A stretch of DNA of 64,000 nucleotides from Azotobacter vinelandii CA (GTDB taxonomy: Bacteria; Pseudomonadota; Gammaproteobacteria; Pseudomonadales; Pseudomonadaceae). How positions within the stretch are numbered: the first letter of the stretch is position 1; every line of letters starts with the position of its first letter. The notes beneath the pieces are model-generated. The model saw only the letters and a list, made by a program, of their open reading frames with translations. It was not told where the DNA came from and ran no database searches. Below are positions 55,755-64,000 of the stretch, one piece after another. Made by a program: the position numbers and the translations under genes. Location: assembly GCF_000380335.1 (NCBI RefSeq), contig NC_021149.1:992001-1056000 (forward strand), read 5' to 3'.

Positions 55755-57236
55755 TCAGACCGACAGCATCAGCACAGCGATGAAGATGCTGGTCGCTGAA
55801 AAGGTCATGGCCTTTGACGACCAGTTGTTGAACCAGCTCTGGAAGCTGGCGAGTTCACGGTTGAGCTTGGTGTCCTGGCGCGTCCAGGATTGCTGGTCGA
55901 GGCGGAAGAACACATGGATCTTCACCACGGCGCCGACGATCTGGTTGTAGTAGAGGATCAGCGGGTAGGCCGGTCCGATCGGGTGTCCGGAAAGAGACAA
56001 CAGCAGGGTCAGGACCAGGCGGGTGGAGCAGACCCACAGCAGATAGGCGATGAAAATGGCGATGCTGTATTTGATGGAGCCGATGATCGCCACGGTCAGG
56101 CCGAGCAGGCTGGTCCACATGGACACGCGCTGGTCGAACAGCACCACCGAGGTGAACCAGCCGAGGCGCTGCACGCCGAGCTTCAGGGCGCGGGAGTTCT
56201 GCCGCAGGTTGTTGCCGTACCAGCGGAACATCAGCTTGCGGCTGGCCTTGACGAAGCGCTTCTCCGGCGGGTGCTCGACCGTGTGGATCGAGGCATCGGG
56301 CACGTAGAAGGTGTCGTAGCCCAGGCGCATCAGGCTGAACCAACTGGACTTGTCGTCTCCGGTGAGGAATTTGAAGCGGCCGAGGCGCCAGTGGTCGAGG
56401 TTGTCGTTCTCGACGTCGACGATGAATTCGGGGTCGGTGACCACCGCGGCGCGGAACACCGACATCCGCCCAGTGAGGGTCAGCACGCGGTGGGACAGCG
56501 CCATGGAACACATGTTGATGTGGCGCTGGGCGAAGCGCAGCTTGTGCCACTCGCTCATGACGTAGCCGCCCAGCACTTCGCAGAATTCGTTGGTGGTCAG
56601 GCCACCCATGTTGGGGAAGATCTTGAAATAGGGAACCGTCTTGCGGACCACGCCTTCGTTCAGCACGGTATCGCCGTCGATCACCGCGACCACCGAGTCT
56701 TCGTCGGGCATGTGGCGGGAGATGGCGCGGAAACCGTTGGCCAGTCCGTCGCGCTTGCCGGTGCCGGCGATGCGCACGAAGTCCAGCTTCACCCGGTCCG
56801 GCGGATCGAGTTTTTCCCAAAGGCTCTTGATCAGCAGCTCGTCGGACATTTCCACGATCGAGCAGACCACTGTGGTCGGGTAACCGCAGTTGATCGCCTC
56901 CTTGATCACCGAGCCGTAGACCTTGCCGGTGGTCAGGGCGTCGATGCGGAAACTGGTGACCATGAGAAACACATGGGAAGGATCGGCGTCCTTGCCCAGT
57001 TTTTCCACCTTGCGCCGGTAGTAGGGGTAGACCACGTAGAGGAATAGCATGCCGCGCAGGAAATGGATGATTCCCATGGAATAGCGCCACACGCCGATCA
57101 GGCCTATCAGCATGATGAAATGCTTGGATTCCGGATCGAACACCTGCGGCGGCAGGGCGAGCGCCAGCAGCATCAGGAAACTGAGGAAGAGTAGCCAGCC
57201 GGTGGCCTCTCCAAGAGCATGCTTAAGCCTGTCCAT
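55755..57236 (-). CDS. alg8: Alginate polymerase (family 2 glycosyltransferase) Alg8
   Basis: Inner-membrane glycosyltransferase of 493 residues with helices at the N-terminus (about 15-65) and C-terminus (after 370). Catalytic blocks: [12 protein letters not shown] (D-x-D), [24 protein letters not shown] and the R-W signature [10 protein letters not shown]. It polymerises GDP-mannuronate while passing the chain across the membrane. It starts 113 bp downstream of algD, across a hairpin. Confidence 0.95.
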   Translation of the reverse strand: MDRLKHALGEATGWLLFLSFLMLLALALPPQVFDPESKHFIMLIGLIGVWRYSMGIIHFLRGMLFLYVVYPYYRRKVEKLGKDADPSHVFLMVTSFRIDALTTGKVYGSVIKEAINCGYPTTVVCSIVEMSDELLIKSLWEKLDPPDRVKLDFVRIAGTGKRDGLANGFRAISRHMPDEDSVVAVIDGDTVLNEGVVRKTVPYFKIFPNMGGLTTNEFCEVLGGYVMSEWHKLRFAQRHINMCSMALSHRVLTLTGRMSVFRAAVVTDPEFIVDVENDNLDHWRLGRFKFLTGDDKSSWFSLMRLGYDTFYVPDASIHTVEHPPEKRFVKASRKLMFRWYGNNLRQNSRALKLGVQRLGWFTSVVLFDQRVSMWTSLLGLTVAIIGSIKYSIAIFIAYLLWVCSTRLVLTLLLSLSGHPIGPAYPLILYYNQIVGAVVKIHVFFRLDQQSWTRQDTKLNRELASFQSWFNNWSSKAMTFSATSIFIAVLMLSV

Positions 57237-57318
57237 AATTCTTCTTGAGTCCGTCGTCTGTATTCGCGAGCCGGTCCGGGCGGCACTGTTGTCGTTCTTG
57301 TCCGCACGCCCTTCCAGA

Positions 57319-57340
57319 GTCCGCCCCCGAAGGGGCGGAC
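57319..57340 (-). terminator. Hairpin between algD and alg8
   Basis: A perfect 9-bp stem (GTCCGCCCC / GGGGCGGAC) with a CGAA-type tetraloop, 9 bp past the algD stop. It could end or attenuate a monocistronic algD transcript, or protect its 3' end. No T-run is present. Confidence 0.5.
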
Positions 57341-57349
57341 GGCGGCGGA

Positions 57350-58660
57350 TTACCAGCAGATGCCTTCTGCGGCACCGGCGGTGCGCTGAGGCATGAAGCC
57401 GACCAGGTCGATGACCTTCTTGCCGGCCGGCACGTCCTTGGCCAGCTTCTCGAAGCGCGGATCGGCGTTGCCGAGAACGATGACGTCGGCTTCCGCGACG
57501 ACCTTGTCCAGATCGGACTGCAACAGGGCGGAGACGTGGGGGATCTCGTTCTTGATGTAGTGGCCGTTGGCGCCGTGGTCACGGGCGTACTCGACGTTGC
57601 TGTCGAAGATGCTCAGCTTGAAGCCCTTGCCGATCAGCATCTCGGCCAGCTCGAGCTGGGGGCTTTCGCGCAGGTCGTCGGTGCCGGCCTTGAAGCTCAG
57701 GCCGAGCAGGGCGACCTTGCGCGAGCCGTGCTTGTCGATCATGTCGTAGGCTTTCTGCACCTGGGCGGCGTTGCTGCGCATCAGCGAGCTGATCAGCGGC
57801 GCCTCGATGTCCCACAGGTGGGCACGGTAGCTGAGGGCGCTGACGTCCTTGGGCAGGCAGGAACCGCCGAAGGCGAAGCCGGGGCGCATGTAGTACTGGG
57901 ACAGGTTGAGCTTGTTGTCCATGCAGACCACTTCCATCACCTCGCGGCCATCGACGCCGGCGGCCTTGGCGATGTTGCCGATCTCGTTGGCGAAGGTGAC
58001 CTTGGTCGCGTGCCAGACGTTGCAGGTGTACTTGATCATCTCGGCGACGGCGATGTCCTTGCGGACGATCGGGGCGTCGAGTTCGGCGTAGATGGACGCC
58101 AGGGCGTCGCCCGAGGCCTTGTCCAGCTCACCGATCACGGTCATCGGCGGGAAGTTGTAGTCCTTGATCGCGGTGCTCTCGCGCAGGAACTCGGGGTTGA
58201 CCGCCACACCGAAGTCGACGCCGGCCTTCTTGCCGGAGAACTCCTCGAGAATCGGAATGACCACGTTGTGCACGGTGCCCGGCAGCACGGTGCTGCGCAC
58301 CACCACGGTGTGGCGTTCGGTCTTGTCGCGCAGGGCGGAACCCATCTGGCGGCAAACTTCCTCGATGTAGTCGAGCTCCAGGTCGCCGTTCAGCTTGCTC
58401 GGCGTGCCGACGCAGAGCATGGACAGCTCAGTGGCGAGGACCGCTTCGGTCACGTTGGTGGTGCCGCGCAGGCGGCCGGTCTTCACGCCCTCGGCCAGCA
58501 GTTCTCCCAGTCCCGGCTCGACGATGGGGGATTTGCCCTGATTGATCATGTCGATCTTGGCGGCGGAAATATCCACGCCGACCACTTCGTGCCCACGTCC
58601 CGAAAGACAGCCGGCGCATACTGCACCTACATAGCCCAGTCCGAAAATGCTGATACGCAT
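57350..58660 (-). CDS. algD: GDP-mannose 6-dehydrogenase AlgD
   Basis: NAD-dependent four-electron dehydrogenase of 436 residues, the P. aeruginosa length. It starts [20 protein letters not shown]. The catalytic cysteine lies in [16 protein letters not shown] (about 268) and the C-terminus is AEGICW, which binds the neighbouring subunit. It makes GDP-mannuronate, the committed step of alginate. A GTG three codons upstream overlaps the GAGG ribosome site, so the ATG at 58660 is correct. It is the first gene of the cluster. Confidence 0.96.
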   Translation of the reverse strand: MRISIFGLGYVGAVCAGCLSGRGHEVVGVDISAAKIDMINQGKSPIVEPGLGELLAEGVKTGRLRGTTNVTEAVLATELSMLCVGTPSKLNGDLELDYIEEVCRQMGSALRDKTERHTVVVRSTVLPGTVHNVVIPILEEFSGKKAGVDFGVAVNPEFLRESTAIKDYNFPPMTVIGELDKASGDALASIYAELDAPIVRKDIAVAEMIKYTCNVWHATKVTFANEIGNIAKAAGVDGREVMEVVCMDNKLNLSQYYMRPGFAFGGSCLPKDVSALSYRAHLWDIEAPLISSLMRSNAAQVQKAYDMIDKHGSRKVALLGLSFKAGTDDLRESPQLELAEMLIGKGFKLSIFDSNVEYARDHGANGHYIKNEIPHVSALLQSDLDKVVAEADVIVLGNADPRFEKLAKDVPAGKKVIDLVGFMPQRTAGAAEGICW

Positions 58661-58754
58661 TGCGTTCACCTCGTCCTTATTTAACGAAAAGTCGACGACT
58701 AAAACCCTTGGTCGTCACATTGCCGGCGGCCTTCAAGGGAAATTTGCAGGCCGA

Positions 58755-58781
58755 ATTATAGTCAATAAAATGTCGTGCCAA
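58755..58781 (-). promoter_or_regulatory. Candidate -35/-10 promoter of algD
   Basis: On the algD strand: TTGGCA, 15 bases, TATAAT, the best housekeeping-type hexamers in the leader, 95-121 bp before the algD ATG. The spacing is short. TGGCACG resembles a -24 element, but no GC follows at the right distance, so a sigma-54 promoter is not supported there. AlgU-type boxes were not found with confidence. Confidence 0.4.
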
Positions 58782-59249
58782 ATGAGCTGGCGTTAAAAGG
58801 CAGGTTGCAAGGGATGCTTTATAACTGCTCAAGCGATCCATGTTCGGTTCGTCATGGGCCGCCCGCTTTCGCGGGTCGCTATCTTTTTGCCATTACAGCA
58901 TCCAATTCATTGTAGTGATTGGTTCCTGGCTTGTATGGTCCTTCCATGGGTTACGATTGTGGGCTCGAATAGTTGCAGGCCTAAGAAATACTTTCTCCGA
59001 AATAGTTCCCTGGCCTCGTTCCCTGGCAGCAGCCTTTTCGGCAGTTTGCCAGCACGCGTCCCCTTCGCTCCATACAGAGTGCTGGCACTTGGAGAAGTTC
59101 CCTGGCCATCCCTTGGCCAGTGTGGAATAGGTGAATTTTTTTGTTTTTGCCGCTTGTTGGATGTCGTTTTGATATCAATTGGGTGGCGATTCATTGCTAA
59201 AAGATGGCCATTGGATATCTAATTGACATCACGCGATGTCAGTCGACTA
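58782..59249. other. Long algD upstream region
   Basis: About 470 bp with no supported gene between the candidate algD promoter and the miniature element. A long control region is usual for algD, where distant sites bind activators. It is less GC-rich than the genes around it. Confidence 0.5.
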
Positions 59250-59516
59250 GGGCCTGTTAACACTACTCCGCGCGGCCGCGACGGAGCCTGTTTTTGCGCG
59301 GGGTTAGGCGCGAGGAGAGAAGTTTGGTCATTCCAAACGAACGACGAGTAACGACGCTCCGCGCAAAAACGGGCCCGTCCCTGCGGGTTGCGCGGCAAAT
59401 GGCGCCATGCGTCGTTGCGGGACTTGGCAAGGGAATGCCATTCCCTGCGTCCCGCGCCTCGCCTGGCGCCATTTGCCGCAGCAACGCGGCTCGCGGAGAG
59501 TAGTGTTAACAGGCCC
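59250..59516. mobile_element. Miniature inverted-repeat element (MITE) related to the IS5-family element
   Basis: 267 bp bounded by a perfect 19-bp inverted repeat, GGGCCTGTTAACACTACTC, flanked on both sides by TA. Its tips are those of the IS at 39994-40820: 18 bp (TAGTGTTAACAGGCCCTA) are shared at the right end and GGGYCTGTTAAC at the left. It encodes no transposase. The interior is made of further inverted repeats (TTTTTGCGCGG with CCGCGCAAAAA; GGCAAATGGCGCCA with TGGCGCCATTTGCC). It should be mobilisable in trans. Confidence 0.85.
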
Positions 59517-59855
59517 TAATATTCTTCCAGGTCTTTGGAACTTTTCGAAGGAAGGGAAAATCCTGCCGGCAGCAATGGGATTGCCGTAGTGGCTATAAGC
59601 CTTTGATGGCTATGTGATATTCATGGTCCGGAGCGGGGCATTCTCCCGCGGGGCGATCACCTCCGCCAGGCGGCGCCTTCTCCATGCCGGCGAGGCAACA
59701 GCCATGGAACGACTTCGCCGGATTGTTTCCGCCGGAAGCGGACGATGAAAAAGAGGATAGTGAAAGACGAATTGAAAAGACGGCCGCTGCCTTTCTTTCC
59801 GGCAGGGCCGCCTTTATATATTGCGGAGTGAAATGGCTATCTGCGAAAGAGCGGC
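59517..59855. other. Intergenic region without a supported gene
   Basis: About 340 bp between the miniature element and the DUF1328 gene. Open frames here lack ribosome sites or overlap the real small gene in another frame. Nothing else was recognised. Confidence 0.4.
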
Positions 59856-60014
59856 CTAGCCGGTGCGACCGAACAACAAGGAAACTACGAAGAGGATCAG
59901 AAAGAGCGCGAAAAGTATTTTGGCGATACCGGTGGCGGTTCCTGCTATACCGCCGAAGCCGAGTAGTCCGGCAATAATGGCGACGACAAGGAATATGATT
60001 GACCAAGTTAACAT
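59856..60014 (-). CDS. DUF1328 / YtjA family small membrane protein
   Basis: Very hydrophobic protein of 52 residues with two helices: [20 protein letters not shown], a glycine turn (GGIAGTATG), then [20 protein letters not shown]. This is the standard length and sequence of the DUF1328/YtjA family, small inner-membrane proteins of unknown function often induced by envelope or osmotic stress. AAGGA lies eight bases before the ATG. Confidence 0.88.
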   Translation of the reverse strand: MLTWSIIFLVVAIIAGLLGFGGIAGTATGIAKILFALFLILFVVSLLFGRTG

Positions 60015-60070
60015 GTCATGTTCCTTCTCTTGCGGATGTGATGACTACCCTTCATTAGATATCCGAAGAC

Positions 60071-60322
60071 TCAAAAGATCCATCGCGGTTGGGGTACCAG
60101 CAGCGTGTGATGGCTAATACCTTTGGGAACAGTGGCTTGATGGTCGTTCACGGAGCGCAGGGTCGGCAGGCTCAGAGAGCTTTGCTGTGCGGGACTCGAG
60201 GCACTTTTTTCGAGAGGAAGATCGTTTCCACTATATATGGCCGCTCCCACGGCCAGGCTCAAGATAATGCCGACGGAGAGGCTTTTACCACGCAGAACAG
60301 AATGGATCTTGCCGTGTCTCAT
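60071..60322 (-). CDS. Hypothetical small exported or membrane-anchored protein
   Basis: Protein of 83 residues with a basic start (MRHGKIHSVLRGK), one hydrophobic stretch (SLSVGIILSLAVGAAIYSG) and a polar Ser/Leu-rich tail, consistent with a signal anchor or exported peptide. No family was recognised. GAGGA lies ten bases before the ATG. It is 56 bp upstream of the DUF1328 gene on the same strand, so the two may be cotranscribed. Confidence 0.45.
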   Translation of the reverse strand: MRHGKIHSVLRGKSLSVGIILSLAVGAAIYSGNDLPLEKSASSPAQQSSLSLPTLRSVNDHQATVPKGISHHTLLVPQPRWIF

Positions 60323-60534
60323 GGTTGACAATTCCTCGGTCGTTTCGTGCGTTGTGTGTTACCGCCCGGTTCTTTTCATTGAAGCAAGCGACGCGCCAAG
60401 CCCGGAAGTTCCGATATTGTCCGTCATTTCAACGGCATATCCCGGTCGGCCGGGAACGCTTGTGTTGCAGGGTGCGGGATTCGCGCTGGTCAGGTTATGC
60501 AATTTGCACGAAGCGATGGGAGCCGTCGTTCCGC

Positions 60535-61575
60535 TCAGTGCGTCTGGAAGAGGGTCCAGGTCGATACGAACAGAGCGGCGATCACCGGGCCGATGACGAA
60601 GCCGTTGAGGCCGAACAGGGCCAGCCCGCCCAGCGTCGATACCAGGACCAGGTAGTCCGGCAGGCGGGTGTCCTTGCTCACCAGGATGGGTCTCACGATG
60701 TTGTCCACCAGGCCGATGATGAAGATGCCGCAAGCCGTGAGCAGCACGCTCTTGAGGATCGCGCCGCTGAGCAGGAAATAGATGGCCACGGGGGCCCAGA
60801 CGAGTCCCGTTCCCAAGGCCGGCAGGAACGACAGGAAGGCCATGGCGACCCCCCAGAGCAACGCCCGAGGAATGCCCAGCAGGGCGAATATGACGCCGCC
60901 CAGGCTGCCCTGGATGACCGCGACGACGAGGCTGCCCTTGATGGTGGCCTGCACCATGCCGGTGATGCGCTGGAACAGGCGGGACTTCTTCATTTCGCTG
61001 AGGGGTATGGCTTCCCTGATCCGGGCGACCAGCGCAGTGCCGTCGCGGAGGAAGAAGAACAGCAGGTAGAGCATCACGAAAAAGCCGAGGATGAACTGAA
61101 AGGTGTTCTGGCCGATGTTGAAGGCCTTGGTGGCCAGGAGCTGGCTGCCCTGCATGGCGATGTTGGCGATCCGGTCGCGCAGGTCGTAGCGGCTGTCCAG
61201 ACCGAAGCGGGACATCTGTGCCTGCAGCGGCTCCGGAAGCTGCGCCTTGAGACCCTCGAGCATGCCGGCGAAGTCGATCCGGCCCGCCTCGATCTCGTTG
61301 TAGAGGGTGGCGCCTTCCTGGATCAGCAGCATGGACACGATGGTGATGGGCAGGACGGCGACTACCACGCAGACGATCAGGGTCAGCAAGGCCGACAGAT
61401 TCGGATGGTTGCCGAGGTGCCGCTGCAGGCGGATCTGCAGGGGATGGAAGAGAATGGCCAGCACCGCCGCCCAGAAGATGGCGCCGTAGAAGGGCAGGAT
61501 GATCCAGACGAAGGCCACCGAGATCAGCACCAGCAAAAACAGGAAGACCCGGTATTCGAAGCGGGGATTGATCAT
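60535..61575 (-). CDS. AI-2E family transporter (PerM/YdiK-like)
   Basis: Integral membrane protein of 346 residues with seven to eight helices. It starts with RFEYRVFLFLLVLISVAFVW. A soluble loop (about 85-150) precedes GFFVMLYLLFFFLRDG, and the family block LPALGTGLVWAPVAIYFLLS and GLVDNIVRPILVSKDTRLPD follow. The family was named for autoinducer-2 export, but members also act as Na+/H+ antiporters. No quorum-sensing gene is nearby, so the substrate is open. Confidence 0.87.
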   Translation of the reverse strand: MINPRFEYRVFLFLLVLISVAFVWIILPFYGAIFWAAVLAILFHPLQIRLQRHLGNHPNLSALLTLIVCVVVAVLPITIVSMLLIQEGATLYNEIEAGRIDFAGMLEGLKAQLPEPLQAQMSRFGLDSRYDLRDRIANIAMQGSQLLATKAFNIGQNTFQFILGFFVMLYLLFFFLRDGTALVARIREAIPLSEMKKSRLFQRITGMVQATIKGSLVVAVIQGSLGGVIFALLGIPRALLWGVAMAFLSFLPALGTGLVWAPVAIYFLLSGAILKSVLLTACGIFIIGLVDNIVRPILVSKDTRLPDYLVLVSTLGGLALFGLNGFVIGPVIAALFVSTWTLFQTH

Positions 61576-61891
61576 CGGATATCAGGCCATGACCGGTCGC
61601 GTCGCAGGGAAGGTTCCGGCTGCCCGCGCGATGATGTTGCGGGCTTCGTCGCGAAGTCTGCCCGCGACGTGGCGGGACCAGGAACGGACGGCAGCGTTCC
61701 GATGGGTTTTTTTGCGATAGGGGTCGAGCGCTTCTTCTTCGCGTCCCTTCTCGTTCTGCGCATTTCCTGGCGTCCGTTGCCGGCCGGCGACATGCCGGGG
61801 CGATCGCCCCGCATGCCGCGACCCTGTTTTCGGTTCGTGATTCGAAAGGGAGTGTTCCCCCTTTCGAGCCTTTGTCGGGATGGGCGGTTAC
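61576..61891. other. Upstream region of the AI-2E gene
   Basis: About 315 bp between the KGG-repeat gene and the AI-2E gene. A basic 80-codon frame (61572-61814) overlaps the transporter start but has no ribosome site. No terminator or promoter was recognised with confidence. Confidence 0.4.
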
Positions 61892-62350
61892 CTAGCTCTT
61901 GCGGCTGCCCTTATCCTGATCTTCCTGCCGGGACTGCCCGCGGTTTTCCTGTTTGCCGCCCTGGCTGCCCTGCTGGCCTTCGGCGCGCTTGCCTTCCTCG
62001 ATCAGTTCGCGGACCCGCTGGCCGCCTTTGTGGCCGAGTTCGGAGTAGCCTTCCGGGCCGAGTTGCTCCTTGCGGGCCTCGCCGCCCTTCTTGCCGAGTT
62101 CGGAGTAGCCTTCCGGGCCGAGCTGCTCCTTGCGGGCCTCGCCACCCTTGTGGCCGAGTTCGGAGTAGCCTTCCGGGCCGAGCTGCTCCTTGCGGGCCTC
62201 GCCACCCTTGTGGCCGAGTTCGGAGTAGCCTTCCGGGCCGAGCTGCTCCTTGCGGATCTCGCCGCCTTTCTGGCCGGCCTCCCGTACGCTCATGGAGCCT
62301 TTGTCCTTGCCTTGACCGGAACCAGAGCCGCCTTGACGTGAAGTTGCCAT
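61892..62350 (-). CDS. KGG-repeat stress hydrophilin
   Basis: Very hydrophilic protein of 152 residues built of four 20-residue repeats ([20 protein letters not shown] and close variants), preceded by [16 protein letters not shown] and followed by a Gln/Gly/Lys-rich tail. The KGG motif is typical of the stress-induced YciG/GsiB/Con-10 group, disordered proteins made in stationary phase, desiccation or osmotic stress. ATG 62350 begins MATSRQGG. The gene carries more repeats than its neighbour at 62458-62625, consistent with tandem duplication. Confidence 0.88.
   Translation of the reverse strand: MATSRQGGSGSGQGKDKGSMSVREAGQKGGEIRKEQLGPEGYSELGHKGGEARKEQLGPEGYSELGHKGGEARKEQLGPEGYSELGKKGGEARKEQLGPEGYSELGHKGGQRVRELIEEGKRAEGQQGSQGGKQENRGQSRQEDQDKGSRKS
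62031..62270. repeat. Four 60-bp tandem repeats in the KGG gene
   Basis: Exact 60-bp periodicity: each unit contains CGGAGTAGCCTTCCGGGCCG. The copies differ at a few bases, the last one most (TGCGGATCTCGCC). The near identity implies recent expansion, so repeat number may vary between strains. Confidence 0.92.
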
Positions 62351-62457
62351 GATAATGCTCTCCTGATTGTTTCGGACTTGCATACAGGGCCTGGTTGTCT
62401 ACCGCTCCCTGTCCAACCGATCCAGTTCCGTTGGTGTGCCGTTCGTGTATTTACCGC

Positions 62458-62625
62458 CTATTTTTCGCCCCTGGCTTTTTTTCCTTCCTGGATGAGTTCA
62501 CGAACGCGTTGCCCACCTTTATGGCCGAGTTCGGAATAGCCTTTCGGGCCGAGTTGTTCCTTGCGCGCCTCGCCGCCCTTGCGGCCGGCCTCGCTTACAC
62601 TGATCGAACCTTTTTCGTTAGCCAT
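62458..62625 (-). CDS. Small KGG-motif stress protein (YciG-like)
   Basis: Protein of 55 residues starting [20 protein letters not shown], then [20 protein letters not shown] and [15 protein letters not shown]. It equals a single-repeat version of the protein encoded at 61892-62350 and has the usual length of YciG. AGGTGA precedes the start by four bases. Expected to be a stationary-phase or stress protein. Confidence 0.88.
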   Translation of the reverse strand: MANEKGSISVSEAGRKGGEARKEQLGPKGYSELGHKGGQRVRELIQEGKKARGEK

Positions 62626-62819
62626 GACCTCACCTCTTGGTTCAGCGACTTCCTGGGAATTTCCTTCGCTCTTCTTTTATGTATGGCGTCACGTATGTGC
62701 GCGCCATCCTGCGGGCCACCCCTATGGCCCAGTTGCTGATAGAACTCGTGTCCATGAGATACGGAACTTCCTTTCCTGCCAGCCCGGCTGGCGCCCGGGC
62801 CGCTTTCGGCTTTACGCAT
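62595..62819 (-). CDS. Third KGG-like small protein, overlapping the previous gene
   Basis: Protein of 74 residues with [20 protein letters not shown], then [20 protein letters not shown] and a basic tail. The first glycine-lysine motif reads RKGS and the second HRGG, so it is a diverged member of the same group. GGGAG lies eight bases before the ATG at 62819. Its last 31 bases overlap the start of the 55-residue gene, suggesting one transcript. It may be a decaying copy; coding is supported by the ribosome site and the motif. Confidence 0.6.
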   Translation of the reverse strand: MRKAESGPGASRAGRKGSSVSHGHEFYQQLGHRGGPQDGAHIRDAIHKRRAKEIPRKSLNQEVRSWLTKKVRSV

Positions 62820-63250
62820 GGCCCATCTCCCATTCGATACGGCCCATCCGCGGCCACAACCGTTCTCCGGGGCAGAAGGTGCGCTTGTCGGAGCCGGCCA
62901 CCGTGCGGAAGAAGTTCCGCTTGTGTGCATGCGAAGTCTGGCAGCCGGAAAATACCTGCTCGGGAAACAGTTGCTAGTTTCGATGGCGGATGACCACCAA
63001 GGTTTCCCTATGCCGACGAATGGCCGTCGATGTCCTCCCGATTGCACGGTTATTGGCGAAGAGTTGCCAAAAGTTGTAGAACGCCTGCCCGGGAAAGTTG
63101 CCGGAAGTTAACTTCCGCAGTATGGGGGACAGGCACTCAGGCGTGTGACCGCTAGTTTTCGAAAGAGCGACTGCGGGGCAGGCCGGATGGAATGACTTGG
63201 CGCGCGGAAGTTGCTTCGGTCGTTCTCCGGCGAGATGTGGCGTGGCGAAA
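62820..63250. other. Upstream region of the KGG genes
   Basis: About 430 bp without a supported gene. It contains the 16-bp palindrome at 63102-63117 and, on the KGG-gene strand, GAACTT followed after 19 bases by TCCGA. The latter resembles an AlgU/sigma-E promoter except for the long spacing. Confidence 0.4.
63102..63117. promoter_or_regulatory. 16-bp perfect palindrome CGGAAGTTAACTTCCG
   Basis: A perfect palindrome with a GTTAAC centre, 283 bp upstream of the KGG genes and 172 bp beyond the cydB stop. It could be an operator for the stress genes. No known consensus was matched. Confidence 0.35.
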
Positions 63251-63274
63251 AGGCGGAGCCGTTTCGCTCCGCCT
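63251..63274 (-). terminator. Rho-independent terminator after cydB
   Basis: A 9-bp stem (AGGCGGAGC / GCTCCGCCT) with a 6-nt loop, followed on the cydB strand by TTTT. It lies 14 bp past the cydB stop and is the only hairpin in the window with a T-run, so a good terminator. Confidence 0.7.
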
Positions 63275-63288
63275 GCCGCCCGCGGCTG

Positions 63289-64000
63289 TCAGTGATAGCC
63301 TTCGCCGTGCCGCACCTTGCCGCGGAACACGTAGTAGCTCCAGGCGGTGTAGCCGAGGATGACGGGGATGATCAGCAGCGCGCCGACCAGCGCGAAGCCC
63401 TGGCTCTGCGGCGGCGCGGCGGCGTCGCGGAGGCTGATCGAGGGCGGGATGATGTTCGGCCACAGGCTGATGATCAGGCCGCTGTAGCCGAGGAAGACCA
63501 GCGCCAGGGTGAGCAGGAAGGGCCGTACCTGATCGTCGTTCGCCACCGAACGCAGCAGGGCCCGGATGCTCAGCAGCACCAGCAGCGGCACCGGCAGGAA
63601 CCAGATCAGGTTGGGCAGGCTGAACCAGCGCCGGGCGATGGCCTCGTGGGCCAGCGGCGTCCACAGGCTGAGGATGCCGATCACCGCCAGCAACGCCAGG
63701 GCCAGCGGCCTGGCCAGAGTGTGCATGCGTCGCTGCAGGGGACCCTCGGTCTTCATGATCAGCCAGGTGCAGCCGAGCAGGCTGTAGGCGACGACCAGGC
63801 CCAGGCCGCAGAACAGCGGGAAGGGCGCCAGCCAGTCGAGCGCAGCGCCGGCGAAGCGGCCGTCGACGACCGGGATGCCCTCGATGAAGGCGCCGAGGAC
63901 CACCCCCTGGAAGAAGGTGGCGGCCAGCGAACCGCCGATGAACGCCTTGTCCCAGATATGCCGCCGCTCCTCGCGGGCCTTGAAGCGGAACTCGAAGGCC
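63289..64000 (-). CDS. cydB: Cytochrome bd ubiquinol oxidase subunit II (3' part)
   Basis: The C-terminal 236 residues of CydB; the start lies beyond the right edge. It has about six helices, with IWDKAFIGGSLAATFFQGVV, the family stretch GFALVGALLIIPVILGYTAW and the end SYYVFRGKVRHGEGYH. CydAB reduces oxygen at high rate; in Azotobacter it gives respiratory protection to nitrogenase. Whether this is the CydAB or the cyanide-insensitive CioAB version cannot be decided from this part. A T-run terminator follows. Confidence 0.9.
   Translation of the reverse strand, partial: AFEFRFKAREERRHIWDKAFIGGSLAATFFQGVVLGAFIEGIPVVDGRFAGAALDWLAPFPLFCGLGLVVAYSLLGCTWLIMKTEGPLQRRMHTLARPLALALLAVIGILSLWTPLAHEAIARRWFSLPNLIWFLPVPLLVLLSIRALLRSVANDDQVRPFLLTLALVFLGYSGLIISLWPNIIPPSISLRDAAAPPQSQGFALVGALLIIPVILGYTAWSYYVFRGKVRHGEGYH

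Noticed and set aside
58661-59249. AlgU (GAACTT/TCTGA) or sigma-54 promoter for algD
   Set aside because: A TGGCACG is present, but no GC at the -12 position; GAACAT near 58850 has no matching -10. Neither is strong enough to report.
59593-60006. 137-codon frame over the DUF1328 gene
   Set aside because: It is another frame of the same strand. The 52-residue DUF1328 protein has a ribosome site and a perfect family match.
61572-61814. 80-codon basic frame overlapping the AI-2E start by an ATGA
   Set aside because: No ribosome site, low-complexity basic composition, and no similarity recognised. The overlap is probably chance, so it is not listed as a gene.
62031-62270. CRISPR-like regular repeats
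   Set aside because: The 60-bp periodic units have no spacers and encode the KGG protein repeat in frame.

Overview
The window looks like chromosomal DNA of a GC-rich, nitrogen-fixing, alginate-making member of the Pseudomonadaceae. Azotobacter, probably A. vinelandii or a close relative, fits best. The evidence is a complete alginate cluster in the Pseudomonas/Azotobacter order (algD-alg8-alg44-algK-algE-algG-algX-algL-algI-algJ-algF-algA), a ferredoxin-fixABCX operon behind a perfectly spaced sigma-54 promoter, and the end of a cytochrome bd oxidase gene. The assignment rests on gene content and order only; no database search was run.

Layout. 1-2266: an iron-type signalling cassette (fecI sigma factor, fecR regulator, start of a TonB-dependent receptor) on the minus strand behind a Fur-like palindrome. 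2324-4018: a Kef/YbaL-type antiporter. 4216-8695: the fix operon, bifurcating electrons to ferredoxin/flavodoxin for nitrogenase, with a ferritin-like gene at its end and a strong terminator. 8702-13789: a TerC-family membrane protein, an orphan Kdp-like two-component pair whose kinase lacks the KdpD N-terminus, and a PiT phosphate transporter. 13992-18125: exbB-exbD-tonB and an OprD-type porin. 18836-28787: a propionyl-CoA synthetase, two LysR regulators and a five-gene valine-degradation operon (mmsA, enoyl-CoA hydratase, mmsB, 3-hydroxyisobutyryl-CoA hydrolase, acyl-CoA dehydrogenase). 28893-36063: a secreted RNase T2, a long repeat, a SirB1-type protein, then leucine dehydrogenase with a branched-chain 2-oxo acid dehydrogenase E1alpha/E1beta/E2 operon. 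Together with the mms genes these cover most of the route from valine to propionyl-CoA. 36115-39865: a small DUF3509-like gene, psiE and a SWIM/SNF2 helicase. 39994-41665: an IS5-family element (frameshifted transposase) beside a second copy of the long repeat. 41689-58660: the alginate cluster, entirely on the minus strand. 59250-59516: a miniature element sharing the ends of the IS, in the upstream region of algD. 59856-62819: small membrane and stress genes (DUF1328, AI-2E family, three KGG-motif hydrophilins). 63289-64000: cydB, cut by the window edge.

How it fits together. FixABCX supplies low-potential electrons, the bd oxidase burns oxygen, and alginate coats the cell; all three are usually tied to aerobic nitrogen fixation in Azotobacter. 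The amino-acid genes feed propionyl-CoA and acyl-CoA pools, and three of their leaders carry A-rich motifs of the Hfq/Crc catabolite-repression type.

The least explained DNA is a pair of about 700-bp fold-back repeats (30005-30697 and 40936-41665) with inverted ends and internal hairpins that change sequence but keep pairing. The other unusual items are the miniature IS-related element upstream of algD, a 45-bp inverted repeat inside fecR, and the three adjacent KGG genes.
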